Positions 11,601 through 22,045 of a stretch of DNA of 64,000 nt are shown here, piece by piece. A program made the translations under genes and the position numbers. Origin of the DNA: Vicia villosa (Eukaryota; Streptophyta; Magnoliopsida; Fabales; Fabaceae); the NCBI RefSeq assembly GCF_029867415.1, contig NC_081182.1, positions 45,090,535-45,154,534 on the forward strand. The letters run 5' to 3'. How positions within the stretch are numbered: position 1 is the first letter of the stretch; each line of letters begins with the position of its first letter. The notes beneath the pieces are model-generated. The model made no database searches, was not told the origin of the DNA, and saw only the letters and a list, made by a program, of their open reading frames with translations.

Positions 11601-13578
11601 TAGACTTAGTTTAATAATAAATTAATTTAGGTTTTCACTTAATCTCTTTAAAACTGATTTTCTTCAAACTCAAATTGCTCTCGATTCTCTTCTCACCTCA
11701 AACTCTGTGAATGTTGCAAGCTATTTTTTGATGTAATAGTAATTAGGGCTTTATTTTTTCTTCTTTTTACTTTCCGCACCCATAAACTGCTTTAAATTTC
11801 TGTATGATATTAACTGCGTGGTTAGTAAAGTAGGGAGTGACAATAATTAATTAAATCTAGTTCACCTAATGCAAGATAAATATCTGATTCCAATTCACGT
11901 GATTGTTGCACCCACCCACCTTTAGGGTAATCCCTCTTCGTTGCCTTTCGAATTAAATGGTCAAGTCCCTCGAACGTGAGGGTACCTTAGCACATGTTGT
12001 CTTCGGTTCAAAAATCATCACAAAGATCATAGTCCCTCGATGACCCTCAATGTTACCTACGAATATATGATGTCATCCCTCGAGTGTTGCATACGAAAAG
12101 TGATGATTCTCCATTCGATTGCTAAGGTATCCTTACATGTTGCCTTCGATGACCATACGACGACCCTTTGATGATCCGCTTAAATTCAATGAAAGAGCTA
12201 CCTACCCAAACAATTGGTATTGATAGTCTCTTTCCCTTAACGAAAGGAAAAGAACAAGAAAGACCAACTTAGGGTAGGTAACTCTTAAGTGCTTGCTCAC
12301 AACAATTCAACAAATGCTTTTCACACACTGTTTTTTTAACATTGTCTTTTCAGACATTTTCAAAAGTAAACTATTTTTCTAAACACACACGACACTTTCA
12401 AACAAATCAAAAAAACAAGTGAGATAAGCAATTAAGAGCCCATGGATAACCATGGATACAAAGGGTGCTTTCACCTTTTCTTTGTATAACCTACCCCCCG
12501 AACTCAAACCTCTTTCAAAGGTCTTTCATGTTCTTTTTGCCTTTCCTAAATTGGATAAAATAAAAGTCGGAGGCGAATCTTGCTCACCGCAACATTTTGT
12601 TTGCGAAACATTAAAAAAGTCAGTTCTCCCACCATATTATAAAGATGTTATGTCCTTAAACACAAGATCATAGGTAACGCAGTCACCACTTTCCCAACAC
12701 TATCCTCATCTACGCCACCTAACTCAGTAAGAACCATGAATCTTAGTTTCAGCTTATTATCCAAGTCATCGTTGAGAATCGCAGGGTGCTTCAGAATCAA
12801 ATCAACACCACCAAATGGTTTTAAGAAACTAATTAATCTTTCAATTTCTTCCATTAACCTATGACAAATTGCCTTTGACAAACTCACTTTGTTAAGCACA
12901 TGTGCAATCTTATCAACCCCAATTCCACTATCAATAAGCAATTGAACCTTCTTAGGAAAATCAGATAATTCTTTCGGTTCATTAGCCGATAAAAGAAATT
13001 TCACCTTGGCTTCCTCAACCTGTCCTTGAAATTCATTTCTCAAAAAATTTAACAATGGGTCAATTTCATTTGAAGTTAGCATATTTAATTGCTTTGTAAC
13101 TATGTGATTGATGAACACACGACCTAATACAAGAGATCTTAAATAAAGAATACGATCCCACAATAAATCTAGTTGTATCGAGGTCAGTTCGGAAGCATTG
13201 CTTAAGAGCAAATTGGTTTCCTCAAAGCTGATATCGATTTCTTGAAACAAAGTGACAAGTCTGACTGCAAATGAAACAAAAAATAATAGTAAGAAGATTG
13301 CTTACAAGGTGTTTGAGAAAATGCGTGTGAGAAATTTATTTACCATATTGGAAGTCGATATTGGGCGGTGGGAAATGCAGCTGCAGTGGATGGAGGGCCA
13401 AAATTGGAAAAGGAGATAGTTGTTGTTTGGTGGTTGTGATTTGGTGAATGGGGAGATTAAGGGCTGAGTTTGAAGATGACAAGAATGTGAAGGGTTTATT
13501 ATAGAAGAAGAGCAATGGCATGGACGATATGAGAATAGAGGAAGTGCTGCTAGCGCCATTTCTGCAAATCACAATCAC
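8605..13578 (-). pseudogene. mTERF (MTEF18-like) copy A, split by a solo LTR
   Basis: On the minus strand, exon 1 starts at 13559 (MALAALPLFSYRPCHC), exon 2 starts at 13264 after an 81-bp-class intron, and its 5' half runs to 12642. The 3' half resumes at 9009 and stops at about 8605, where the last ~85 codons of the intact copies are missing. Three lesions are visible: a 1-base deletion late in exon 1 (CCCACCGCC against CCCACACGCC in copy B) that shifts the frame before the splice donor, the LTR at 9010-12641, and the 3' truncation. The remaining blocks stay mostly open, so decay is recent. The parent gene would encode an organelle-targeted helical-repeat protein. In several diagnostic residues (KPFGGVDLILKHP, DKIAHVLNKV) copy A agrees with copy D and not with B or C. 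Confidence 0.9.
9010..12641 (+). mobile_element. Solo LTR of an Ogre-like (Ty3/gypsy Tat) retrotransposon
   Basis: It starts TGTCATACCC and ends CCCACCATATTATA, matching the start and end of the two LTRs at 50867 and 58922 along most of their length (for example AAAACTCCTGATTTTTGG at about 9340 and CCATGGATACAAAGGG at about 12450). It is flanked by AAGAC (9005-9009) and AAGAT (12642-12646), a 5-bp target duplication with one later change; uninterrupted mTERF copies read TTCAAGACGTTC here. No internal retroelement DNA is present, so it is a recombination-derived solo LTR of 3632 bp. It also holds a B-box-like GGGTTCGATCC at about 11093. Confidence 0.9.
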
Positions 13579-14165
13579 GACAAGGGATGACAGCGCCTCG
13601 ACGAAATGTGTGGATTGTGGGTTCTAACTGCAAAGTGCTGCCCAATCACGGACATGGTAAAATAATAAGGATGTGAAAAGAAAATGTCCTTATCTATTGT
13701 CTTAAAGGTTAAATTAATAAAATTTCCTATCCCACCCCATACATCTCTTACGCACTACCGAATTGGCAATAATGCCTTCAGTTTCCATAGAAGTCTTCGG
13801 GAAGCATTTTTTTTGTTCAATGTTGTTTTGCTTCGTATATGTACATACGGAACATTTCTGTAGATGCATCCGTGGAATAAACTCAATCTCATAATACCAA
13901 AACAACAACATGTGTAACCATAAATGATCCATTCATTGATTAAAATCGGCATTACATCGAAATTTCCAACAAAAAATTTAGAAACCTAAGAAATAGAAAT
14001 ATAAGAAATTATAACAGTCAAAACTATATCATCTGATTTATGCATCATTTGAATGAGATTAATTGTATTTTTTACTTCATTCCACCAACCTTTTGTTTCT
14101 CCAGTCTCAAGCGAGGTCCTTATTTTAAGCCTCTGGATCCTTCTGATGACTTTGTGGGGTTTGTC
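13579..14165. repeat. Upstream flank of mTERF copy A, duplicated at copy B
   Basis: This block is collinear with 19873-20475 upstream of copy B. It shares GACAGCGCCTCGACG, the paired motif TCGTATATGTACATACGG and the phrase TCTCAAGCGAGGTCCTT, then diverges at about 14155 (GATGACTTT). It shows that the duplicated unit extends about 600 bp beyond the gene. Minus-strand reading near 14000-14130 gives a short shared peptide (RTSLETGET, then GWW) of unknown origin in both copies. Confidence 0.75.
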
Positions 14166-14287
14166 GGGTTTAAGCCTCCTAGAAGCAATAATCTGTACAA
14201 ATAAGAAAATGGACAATAATAACACTTGGAAATCATATTATAAATTAATGATCATTAAAGATTAGTTCAGCCTCCTAGAAGCAATAC

Positions 14288-14410
14288 CTCTTCAGAATCA
14301 ATCAGCTTCCAATAGCCAGCCACAACCTGGATCGCTTAGAGAAGCAGAAGCAATGAACTGCCAGTATCGGTTTCGTCTTCGATCCAAACCAAGAGGCAAT
14401 GATCTATGCA
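14288..14410 (-). pseudogene. Fragment of a homeobox-DDT (RLT1/2-type) gene
   Basis: Minus-strand translation gives RSLPLGLDRRRNRYWQFIAS followed by LSDPGCG. This matches the conserved block of plant RINGLET homeobox-DDT proteins that act with ISWI remodellers. After PGCG about ten residues of the family are missing and the frame shifts, yet YWKLIDSEE then follows and ends at a possible GT donor. The rest of this very long gene (usually over 1500 codons) is absent, so this is captured or left-over exon debris. Confidence 0.7.
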
Positions 14411-14739
14411 TGAAAGTTTCTTCCCCCAATTGACCAATATATAATTTAAAACTCGACCTTGATTTTTCAGCAACGTAAATAGATTGCTGGAGAGAATAAT
14501 TAACAATCTTGCTTCTGCAAGTTCGATTCTAATGAATTCGGAATAAAATTTTGATTTTCCTGTATTGAATTTATTTGTTCATGCTAGTCACAGGAAGTGA
14601 GTGAAGTGCCTATAGTATTTTCAACTTCAACAGTATGCACTGGGCACTCTTTACCCCCTACTGATGGCTACTGATGGAAATGTAACAGCTGGTTCACTCT
14701 TGTTTCCCAAATTGGAGAAAGATTGCATTTTACAAAATA

Positions 14740-15245
14740 ATCCTCTTTAATACTGCATTTATCAAGTTGTGCCTCAGTCCACTCTTGCTTTTTTAAAGCA
14801 TCTGCGGCTTCTAGACATTCCTGCAACATTGCTCATAAACAACACATACAGAGACAAACAAAAATCATTTCTAAGGACAAAACACAAGTCAATAATGAGA
14901 AATTAAGGCATGAAACCTCTGGTAGATTCCTCCTTTCCTCCACTTCCCATAACTTCCAGCAATGGCCAACAAAGGTCCAAACATGAGTTTGAAGGTTCAC
15001 CAAGCAATACGATGGCAGCACGTTTGTGTCGGCATGGCAACAGAAATATATTTGTTATTAACTCTGGAAATGTCTGGCCTGTAGCAGGTCGTGAACCTAT
15101 ACAAACATTGGCAAACATTGTAGTTTAGGGTCTACAGCAGGAAATTTTGATCTTTAGACGGAGTAGTTTACCTGCACACATCTAGAAATAATGTCTGCGA
15201 AATTTGACAATGATTTGGCAGGAAGCAGTTTCATCAATTACTTCA
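14740..15245 (-). other. Probable exon fragments of unidentified origin
   Basis: Three minus-strand segments look exon-like. One near 14755-14823 begins after TGTTGCAG and reads ECLEAADALKKQEWTEAQLD. One near 14920-15092 begins after TTTGTATAG and reads GSRPATGQTFPELITN onward. One near 15180-15230 reads LPAKSLSNFADIISRCVQ and ends at GTAAAC. I do not recognise the source proteins. They share orientation with the RLT, p24 and enoyl-reductase fragments on either side. Confidence 0.4.
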
Positions 15246-15664
15246 TCATCCTCACCAGACAACTGTCTCTGGGAAAAAACATGTGAGTCTAGTATCTAGT
15301 AGAAGAAAAAAAATCAAGAAATTCAGACATTTACTTCCAAGAAAAATATGGGTTGCTCTAAAAAACGATACAATTGTCTGTAGATTCAAGGTTCTTAACA
15401 AATTGAGACCTCCATAAATTCTTCTATAAAATTCTACCATATAGTTATCAAAATGTCACTGTTATTGCTTTCTCTCTCAACATTAGTAACAAATAAACAA
15501 AATCATAGAAATTCTAACTTAAAAATAGCTCATAATCTGAATAGAGATGAAGAGGAGGAAAATAGAAGAAGTGGTTGTACCATAGAAATTGTAACTTATA
15601 AATAGGCCAACATGTTACATGACGAATATCAAGTGAGTAGTTAAAAAAGTTATGACATTTACAC

Positions 15665-15741
15665 CTTTTGCGAAGATAAAACATCGCATCGTGTATGGAT
15701 GAAACAGAATCATACAACTTCTTCAACTCAAATTCCATTAC
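15665..15741 (-). pseudogene. Single exon of a p24/emp24 cargo receptor gene
   Basis: The exon follows CTTTCTAG and ends at AAAAG|GTGTAAATG. It reads VMEFELKKLYDSVSSIHDAM and then FYLRKR, the coiled-coil segment just before the transmembrane helix of p24 family proteins of the ER-Golgi pathway. The transmembrane exon and GOLD domain are not found nearby. The gene name is inferred from motif similarity alone. Confidence 0.55.
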
Positions 15742-15964
15742 CTAGAAAGTGAGAAGATATAACATGTCTCTGCATTAGTTTCTATTCAGAATTCATCCTC
15801 ATAGCTCTGCAGAAGTTTCTAAATACATACAAAACTATAAAAGGTTAACAATAAATACAAAAAATCTTATCTCTTCAGAAGTTTCTAAATAAATAAATAC
15901 ATGTTTAGCAGTTTCTAAATGTTGACATATAATTTCACATATTTATAATGGTTTGGACTGCAGA

Positions 15965-16207
15965 AGTGGATTACCACAAGAAGTGCATTTCCTACATACA
16001 ATTTCAAATCAAAGGAATCATTTGAAGCTAGCCTGGTTATAGAATCGGTTCCCTTTGAAGTCGATGTAGTGCCATCAGGTTGTATAGCAGAACCTGAAGA
16101 ACCGTCGCCGATGTGAGAAGGACTCCATGATGACTCATGAACATCATAAGCAAGCATTTGCAAGCATTTGCAAGCATTGTCCAGCCGGTTAACATGTAGA
16201 CTGAATG
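15965..16207 (-). other. Open exon-like segment, unidentified
   Basis: After a CATTCAG acceptor the minus strand stays open for about 80 codons (LHVNRLDNACKCLQMLAYDV, then Ser/Gly-rich sequence, then NDSFDLKLYVGNALLV). A CAAGCATTTG unit is repeated in tandem at about 16148-16178. I do not recognise the protein. Its position just 3' of the enoyl-reductase exon is not that of the normal gene, which argues for a composite locus. Confidence 0.4.
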
Positions 16208-16259
16208 AGAGAATCAAAAAGGGTCATGAATTTATGAGCAATTGAATTTTAGGACATAC

Positions 16260-16378
16260 TTGTATTTTAACTTTCCATCTTGTACAAGACCCAAAAGCTT
16301 GTCAATCATTCTTCTGCCCTCCTCAGCTTTATCTGTACTCAACCAATTCTGCAACCAGAAACCCCTCAAGGAAAGTTC
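16260..16378 (-). pseudogene. Exon of a mitochondrial trans-2-enoyl-CoA reductase (MECR-type) gene
   Basis: The exon starts after ATTTGCAG and ends before GTATGTCC. It reads ELSLRGFWLQNWLSTDKAEE followed by GRRMIDKLLGLVQDGKLKYK. This matches the late Rossmann-fold region of plant MECR, the last reductase of mitochondrial fatty-acid synthesis. In the family the next residues should be a MELAPF-like segment; they are not found downstream, so only this exon is present. Splice sites look intact, hinting at recent arrival. Confidence 0.65.
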
Positions 16379-18286
16379 CTGCAAATATGTGTTTTCAGAC
16401 TAAGGTCATTCCTAACAAACCATAGCAATGCCATATTTCTAGTAAAAATATAATCACACGTGTTATTGAAAGGTTATGCCATAAGTAAGTCGTGATACTT
16501 GTTTTGGACATCCAAAAGAGCCCAACATGACTATTTTTTATTGCCACTTTCCAGCTCATTTTCTATTTTGATGAGGGATCAATTTTAATTTTAAGAGATT
16601 CCATTTCAAACCAAGATAAATAATTTGTTTTCTTCATTTCAGTACTTCATTATTGATTCATTATGATAGAACAGCAAGATAGAACACATGAACCATAATA
16701 TCACTGTGATTCTTTACAGAGTATATGCTATGGCATCATGTTATGGCAGTAGCAGCAAGATAGAACACATGCACCATAATATAATTGAAGCAATGTAACA
16801 ATTTAAATTATATGACAATAGCTATTAAAATTGATACATAATAACCTGAAAAGTGTTGGGCAAGAACGAACCAATACAACCAAACTCAGTTACATTTTCC
16901 AGACCAATTCCTACTACAATCACGGCAGATCAAACAACACCATGACTTCAATCTCCTCATTTCAATTTCCACTTCATCCTATAATTTCAACACACACATT
17001 TGAAAGACAGTATTATGACATGTTTCCCAACAAATTGTAAGATTTTATCATACCAGGTGTATGCATAATCAATGGGCAGGACCCATGTTGCTACACATTT
17101 TTCCCAGACTTGCAGGAACACTGCAAAATTATGTTCTTACATATACACGAATCATAAACGAATGCACTTGATACACGGTTTTCTAAGCAAGGAAATCGGT
17201 ACAAAAGTGCTACCAATGCACAAAGCTACATACTGCATCAGAATGAAACAAAGGATCTATTTCTAGTGACTTATCTATTCATTCCAACTCTAAGTTCATT
17301 TCACCACAAACTTGTACAAAACAAAATAACAACAAAAAAAGCTTAAACCAGAAAAACAAAAACTTAAACCACAAAGATAACATCAGAAACTGAAACCACA
17401 AAGGAAAAACCAGAAAAAGCTTTAACTGGAAACTTCTAAAACCACCAGAAAAAGCTGAAACCAAAATAAGCTTAAATAGAAAAATAAAATCAGAACACAT
17501 GTAAAACAATAATAACACACACATTGGTGATTTCGCAGCAAACAGAGAACCATAATCTTGAAATAACCATAATAAGCATAAAACAGAAGTATGATATTCA
17601 TTACCTTAGATTTTTTCTGAAGAACAAAGGTTGAAGATGAAGATAAATGTGAAGTGGGGAGGGAAATAACATTTTGGGAACAGGGGAGTGAAGATAAAAA
17701 TAAAAATAATTTAATAAAAATATTATTTATTTTCTAAATTTATAGAAAATAGTCAAACTAAATTTTCATTTTGGAATAGGGGAGTGGCAATATTTGGGCC
17801 CCTGAGTGTGAGGAATTGACCAAATTTTTCATTTAGGTCTCTTCCCTCTATCTTGAGGCATCCATAATCCATTCAATCTAGAACCGTGGTCCAGATACAC
17901 TTTTTATTGCTTGCAAAATTTATAGTATAAGATTTTCACACTAACTTCCCATGTTTCTCCCAAAGATTCAAATAACATGATTACAGTATGTCCACAGCAA
18001 AGCAGGAAATATTAGCAGCAGAAACATACACTAAAGTCATGTATGGATTGGTTGGTATATTCACAGCAAAGCAGGAAATATTAGCAGCAGTTAGTAGAAC
18101 TAGGCTACCTCTAAAACACATTATTGTCTTGATGTCACATTATATTTTTTTATTCTTCACTTCTATCAACAAAATAGACTCTTTTTCATTAACTTATTTT
18201 GTTGAGTCATAAGGAATACAACAAAATAAATAAGGACTGCAAAACTAATGTACAAGGAAAAGGAAAACAAATTCATTTGTTCATCT
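16379..18286. other. Non-coding spacer 3' of mTERF copy B, with duplicated flank
   Basis: At 17070-17120 a minus-strand exon-like piece reads VFLQVWEKCVATWVLPIDYA, source unknown. From 17280 to 17640 the DNA is A-rich with AAACCAGAAAAA-type repeats. At 17985-18095 a unit starting CACAGCAAAGCAGGAAATATT occurs twice about 73 bp apart. The same pair occurs at 25305-25400 beside copy C, so it is part of the duplicated mTERF segment. Confidence 0.5.
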
Positions 18287-19859
18287 TTATTCCAATTTAG
18301 ATTTTACAGAAGCCTTTTTCAGCCGAGCGGCGAAGTTCTCACTTGAAACAGTTAAAAGTTGATTGAGAGATATTTGTCCCCCGCATGAATCCTTCTTTAT
18401 TTCATACCTATACTTAATTCTGTCATCAAAATTGTATCCAAGAAATGCAGGAAAATCCAACAACTCCTGAATGTCACGATCCATCTCCTCTATCAAATAC
18501 TTAATCTTCTTCTCCAACGAGGCGTGATTACACTGCAGTATCCGTGGTTGTTTCTTACTCATAGCAAAAATGTCTTCAGACGACAACCCGTAATTCAAGC
18601 ATACACTCACCACCTTCTGCATATTCGCACAGCTTATTCTAGAAGAAGCCGTTAATGCCGCGGCCAACTCTTTCGTCCTATATTCATACCCAATCTTGAC
18701 CAAAAACGAAAGCTTACACTCAAGGTTATTGCGGAACGAAATGGCCAAAAACATCGGACCTCTGATCAATAATTTAAACATATCGCCCGAGTCTAACCCA
18801 CAATCCTTGAGAAATTGTAATCTAGGACGCAGTTTCCTCTCTCTACTTCTACTGAAAATAGATGGACACGCCAACACTATCCTAAATATTTGTTGATCAT
18901 CAAGTTCTGCAAAAGACCTCAAGAACACTATATGTTCCTCAAGATGTTCTGCCCTAAAATTTAAGATTGGAGGGTACCTATTCACCATTTTCCCAACACT
19001 ATCCTCATCTCCGCCACTTAACTCAGTAAGAACCCTGAATCTCGGCTTCAGCTGACTATCCAAATCATAGTTGAGAGTTGCAGGGCGCTTCACAATCAAA
19101 TCAACACCACCAAATCGTTTTAAGAAACTAATTACACTTTCAATTTCTTCCATTGACCTATGAAAAATTGCCTTTGACAAACTCACTTTGTTAAGCACAT
19201 GTCCAATCTTATCAACCCCAATTCCACTGTCAATAAGCAATTGAACCTTCTGAAGAAAATCAGATAATTCTTTCGGCTCATTAGCCGATAAAAGACGTTT
19301 CACCTTAGCTTCCTTAACCTGTCCTTGCAATTCATTTCTCAAAAAGTTTAACAATGGGTCAATTTCATTTGAAGTTAGCATATTTAATTGCTTTGTAACT
19401 ATGTGATTGATGGACATACGACCTAACCCAAGAGATTTTAAAGAAAGAATGCGATCCCGCAATAAATCTAGTTGTATCGAGGTCAGTTCGGAAGCATTGC
19501 TCAAGAGCAAATTGGCTTCCTCAAAGCTGATACCGATATCTTGAAACAAAGTGACAAGTCTGACTGCAAATGAAACAAAAAATAATAGTAAGAAGATTGC
19601 TTACAAGGTGTTTGAGAAAATGCGTGTGAGAAATTTATTTACCGTATTGGAAGTCGAGATTGGGCGTGTGGGAAGTGCAGCGGCAGTGGATGGAGGGCCG
19701 AAATTGGAAAAGGAGATAGTTGTTGTTTGGTGGTTGTGATTTGGTGAGTGGGGAGATGAAGGACTGAGTTTGAAGATGACGGGAATGTGAAGGGTTTATT
19801 ATAGAAGAAGAGCAATGGTATGGAGGATATGAGAATAGAGGAAGTGCTGCTAGCGCCAT
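18287..19859 (-). CDS. mTERF family protein (MTEF18-like), organelle-targeted, copy B
   Basis: Two exons on the minus strand, 19859-19643 and 19563-18287, with a 79-bp GT-AG intron, encode 497 aa without interruption. Residues 1-70 (MALAALPLFSYPPYHCSSSI, rich in Ser, Pro, His, Gln and almost without acid residues) look like a mitochondrial or plastid transit peptide. The rest is a series of ~30-residue helical repeats typical of mTERF proteins, with Pro-containing turns such as KRPATLNYDL, NRYPPILNF and DFPAFLGYNFDDRIKYRYEI. mTERF proteins bind organelle nucleic acid and affect transcription, splicing or stability of transcripts. The start is the first ATG of exon 1, conserved in all four copies. 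Which organelle and which target are not visible. Confidence 0.85.
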
Positions 19860-19872
19860 TTCTGCAAATCAC

Positions 19873-20480
19873 GACAAGGGATGACAGCGCCTCGACGGAA
19901 TGGGTGGATTGTGGGTGCTAACTGCAAAGTGCTGCCCAATCACGGTCATGGGTAAAATAATAAGGATGTGAAAAGAAAATGTCCTTATCTATTGCCTTAA
20001 AGGTTAAATTAAGAAATTTTATTATTCCGTCCCATACATCTCTCACGCACCACCAAATTGGCTAAAATGCCTTCTGTTTTCATAGATGTCTTCTGTTTTC
20101 ATAGATGTCTTCAGGAAGCATTTTTTTTTATTTAATATTGTTTTGCTCCGTATATGTACATACGGAATATTTTTGTAGATGCATCCATGGAATAAACTAA
20201 ATCTCAGAATACCAAAACAACAACATGTGTAACTATAAAAGATCCATTCATTGATTAAAATCGGCATTACATCGAAATTTCCAACAGAAAATTAAGAAAC
20301 CTAAGAACTAGAAATATAAGAAATTATAACAGTAAAAAATATATCATCTGATTTATGCATCATTTGAATAGGATTAATTGTATTTTTCACTTCATCCCAC
20401 CAACCTTCTGTTTCTCCAGTCTCAAGCGAGGTCCTTGTTTTAAGCCTCTGGATCCTTCTGATGACTTTGCCGAGTTTGTA
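19873..20480. repeat. Upstream flank of mTERF copy B, duplicate of the copy A flank
   Basis: Collinear with 13579-14165. It carries one extra tandem copy of a TTCTGTTTTCATAGATGTCT unit near 20068-20108 that copy A lacks. No gene is called in it. Confidence 0.75.
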
Positions 20481-20724
20481 CCCCCTCTAACCAAGACATC
20501 AGAGTCCTCTTGAGTTGGTAGAATGAATGGATGTTCCTAAATTTAATCGGCATCGGGGATTTGAGAGGAGAGAAAACAACATGTCCATCCCTTTTGAGAA
20601 AAATCGGTACAGAATCGGGACGCTTGGATGATGTTCGCTGCCATGATGGTGGCCTTATTTGAGTCATTTTTGTGTTTATGTTTGTGTGTAATACAACCCT
20701 AGATACCCCAACTTTATAGAAGCC
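20481..20724 (-). other. Unidentified open segment beside the Mutator remnant
   Basis: The minus strand is open over about 100 codons (20742-20440, including RPPSWQRTSSKRPDSVPIFL), but I recognise no domain. It lies directly 3' of the transposase remnant and may be its diverged tail or foreign DNA. Confidence 0.25.
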
Positions 20725-21552
20725 CCTGGTGAATATCGACAACGTAATGCATTAGAAGAAAGAAATACCTTTGCAACTGCATTCATCAAAGCAGTATCGC
20801 AGTCTCTAACAATCACAAGTCCTGTACCGCGACACGTATTTGTTTTCATCCAACATTTTCAACAGACGTTGCATCTCACTCCTATCTCCCCTACTAGCCT
20901 TATTATTGCGGTACCGTTGATTATACACTTGCCTTATATTCGATATGTTGCCGGGTTCCTTCCATTTTAATGTGACAAGTATATTTTTTGGTTGGACAAT
21001 ATTCAAGGACATGTCCTTAATACATGTCTTCTCTTTCGAATTAAGTCGACATACACTAGGATGTCCTTGTAATTTTGTGCACAAATCATGGTTATGCAAA
21101 CCACAAATAACCTAGAATCTCCACTTCTTGCTAGCCAACATGTAACAACAGATTTTAAATGGACACTCGCATTTTCTAGTACCTGTGTCGTCTCTTTTAA
21201 AATTCTTTAGAGGAGGATGGTATTTCCCGCTTCTTTCGCATAACATTGTTACAAAAGGGTTTCTTCTTGCCGTACCATAATCCGATCTTCTTATTACCAC
21301 ACCAAAACCAATATCAGTTGCATTCCTACGAATCAATGTTAGCATGCTTTCACGATCATCAAAGTCTTGCTTGCTATTAAAGTCACCGCCGACATCTACC
21401 GCCTTTGCGACTACCCCATAAACACTCGTAGAAACATCGACTAAAGGAACTAATTCTCTTGAGGTATTATCGGGGTGCACCATACCTATTTGCAAACAAT
21501 TTCCAAAATTACACAAAATTACAACACTGCTAGAAAAAAATAACACAAACAT
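20725..21552 (-). pseudogene. Mutator-like (MULE) transposase with FAR1 DNA-binding domain, broken
   Basis: The minus-strand frame from 21552 contains a FAR1-type zinc domain (GTRKCECPFKICCYM with later HNHDLCTKLQGHPS). It continues to a segment typical of legume MULE proteins (SRGDRSEMQRLLKMLDENKY). One in-frame TAG at 21112-21114 interrupts it between KKWRF and VICGLHNHD. After residue YRT most of the catalytic core is missing; a short piece with the transposase motif VIVRDCDTALMNAVAKV follows near 20815-20760. The remainder is gone. This is a decayed DNA transposon, source of the FAR1/FHY3 type family. Confidence 0.8.
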
Positions 21553-22045
21553 TGTTCACTAGATGCACCTACGAAAGTGTTCATCTTCAACACGTTCCTT
21601 AGAAGAATCTACGAAAACAGCGTAACTTTTTCACAAAAAATTGATGCATAATATGAGCAATGCAATGGTTGAAGATGAATATTTACTTGAAATCTAGACT
21701 TCCCTTGCTCATTTTGATTTGTTGCACCAAAAAGTTTGAGTTATTGAGTGAAATAAGGTATGTAGGGTTTTTAGGGTGTGTAATATGGAGAGTTTGAAGA
21801 AATGTAACAATGGGGGAGTGATCAAACTCGTTCAAACTATATCAGATACTTCCGTATATGCATCTACAGAATAATGTGGCGCTAAGCCATTCCGTAGATG
21901 CACCTACGGAGCAATCTCTGAATTTAATTTATTTGTATTTTTTTCCCATATACACTAGTTTATTATACTTCCGTTGATGTACCTACGGAATAAATCAACT
22001 TTTTCGGAAAAAAATTGTGCTTCCGAAAGTGCATCTACGAAATCA
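21553..22045. repeat. Cluster of TCCGTAGATGCACCTACGGA-type palindromes
   Basis: Imperfect palindromes based on TTCCGTAGATGCAYCTACGG occur at about 21849-21872, 21889-21910, 21967-21990 and 22019-22043, with half-sites near 21560-21615. Related forms are at 13832-13880 and 20148-20195. They probably belong to the terminal region of the adjacent Mutator-like element. Confidence 0.6.

Noticed and set aside
19551..19739. Plus-strand frame MTSLTANETKNNSKKIAYKV, repeated upstream of copies C and D
   Set aside because: It crosses the intron and exon 1 of the mTERF gene in antisense; its conservation follows from the duplicated gene.
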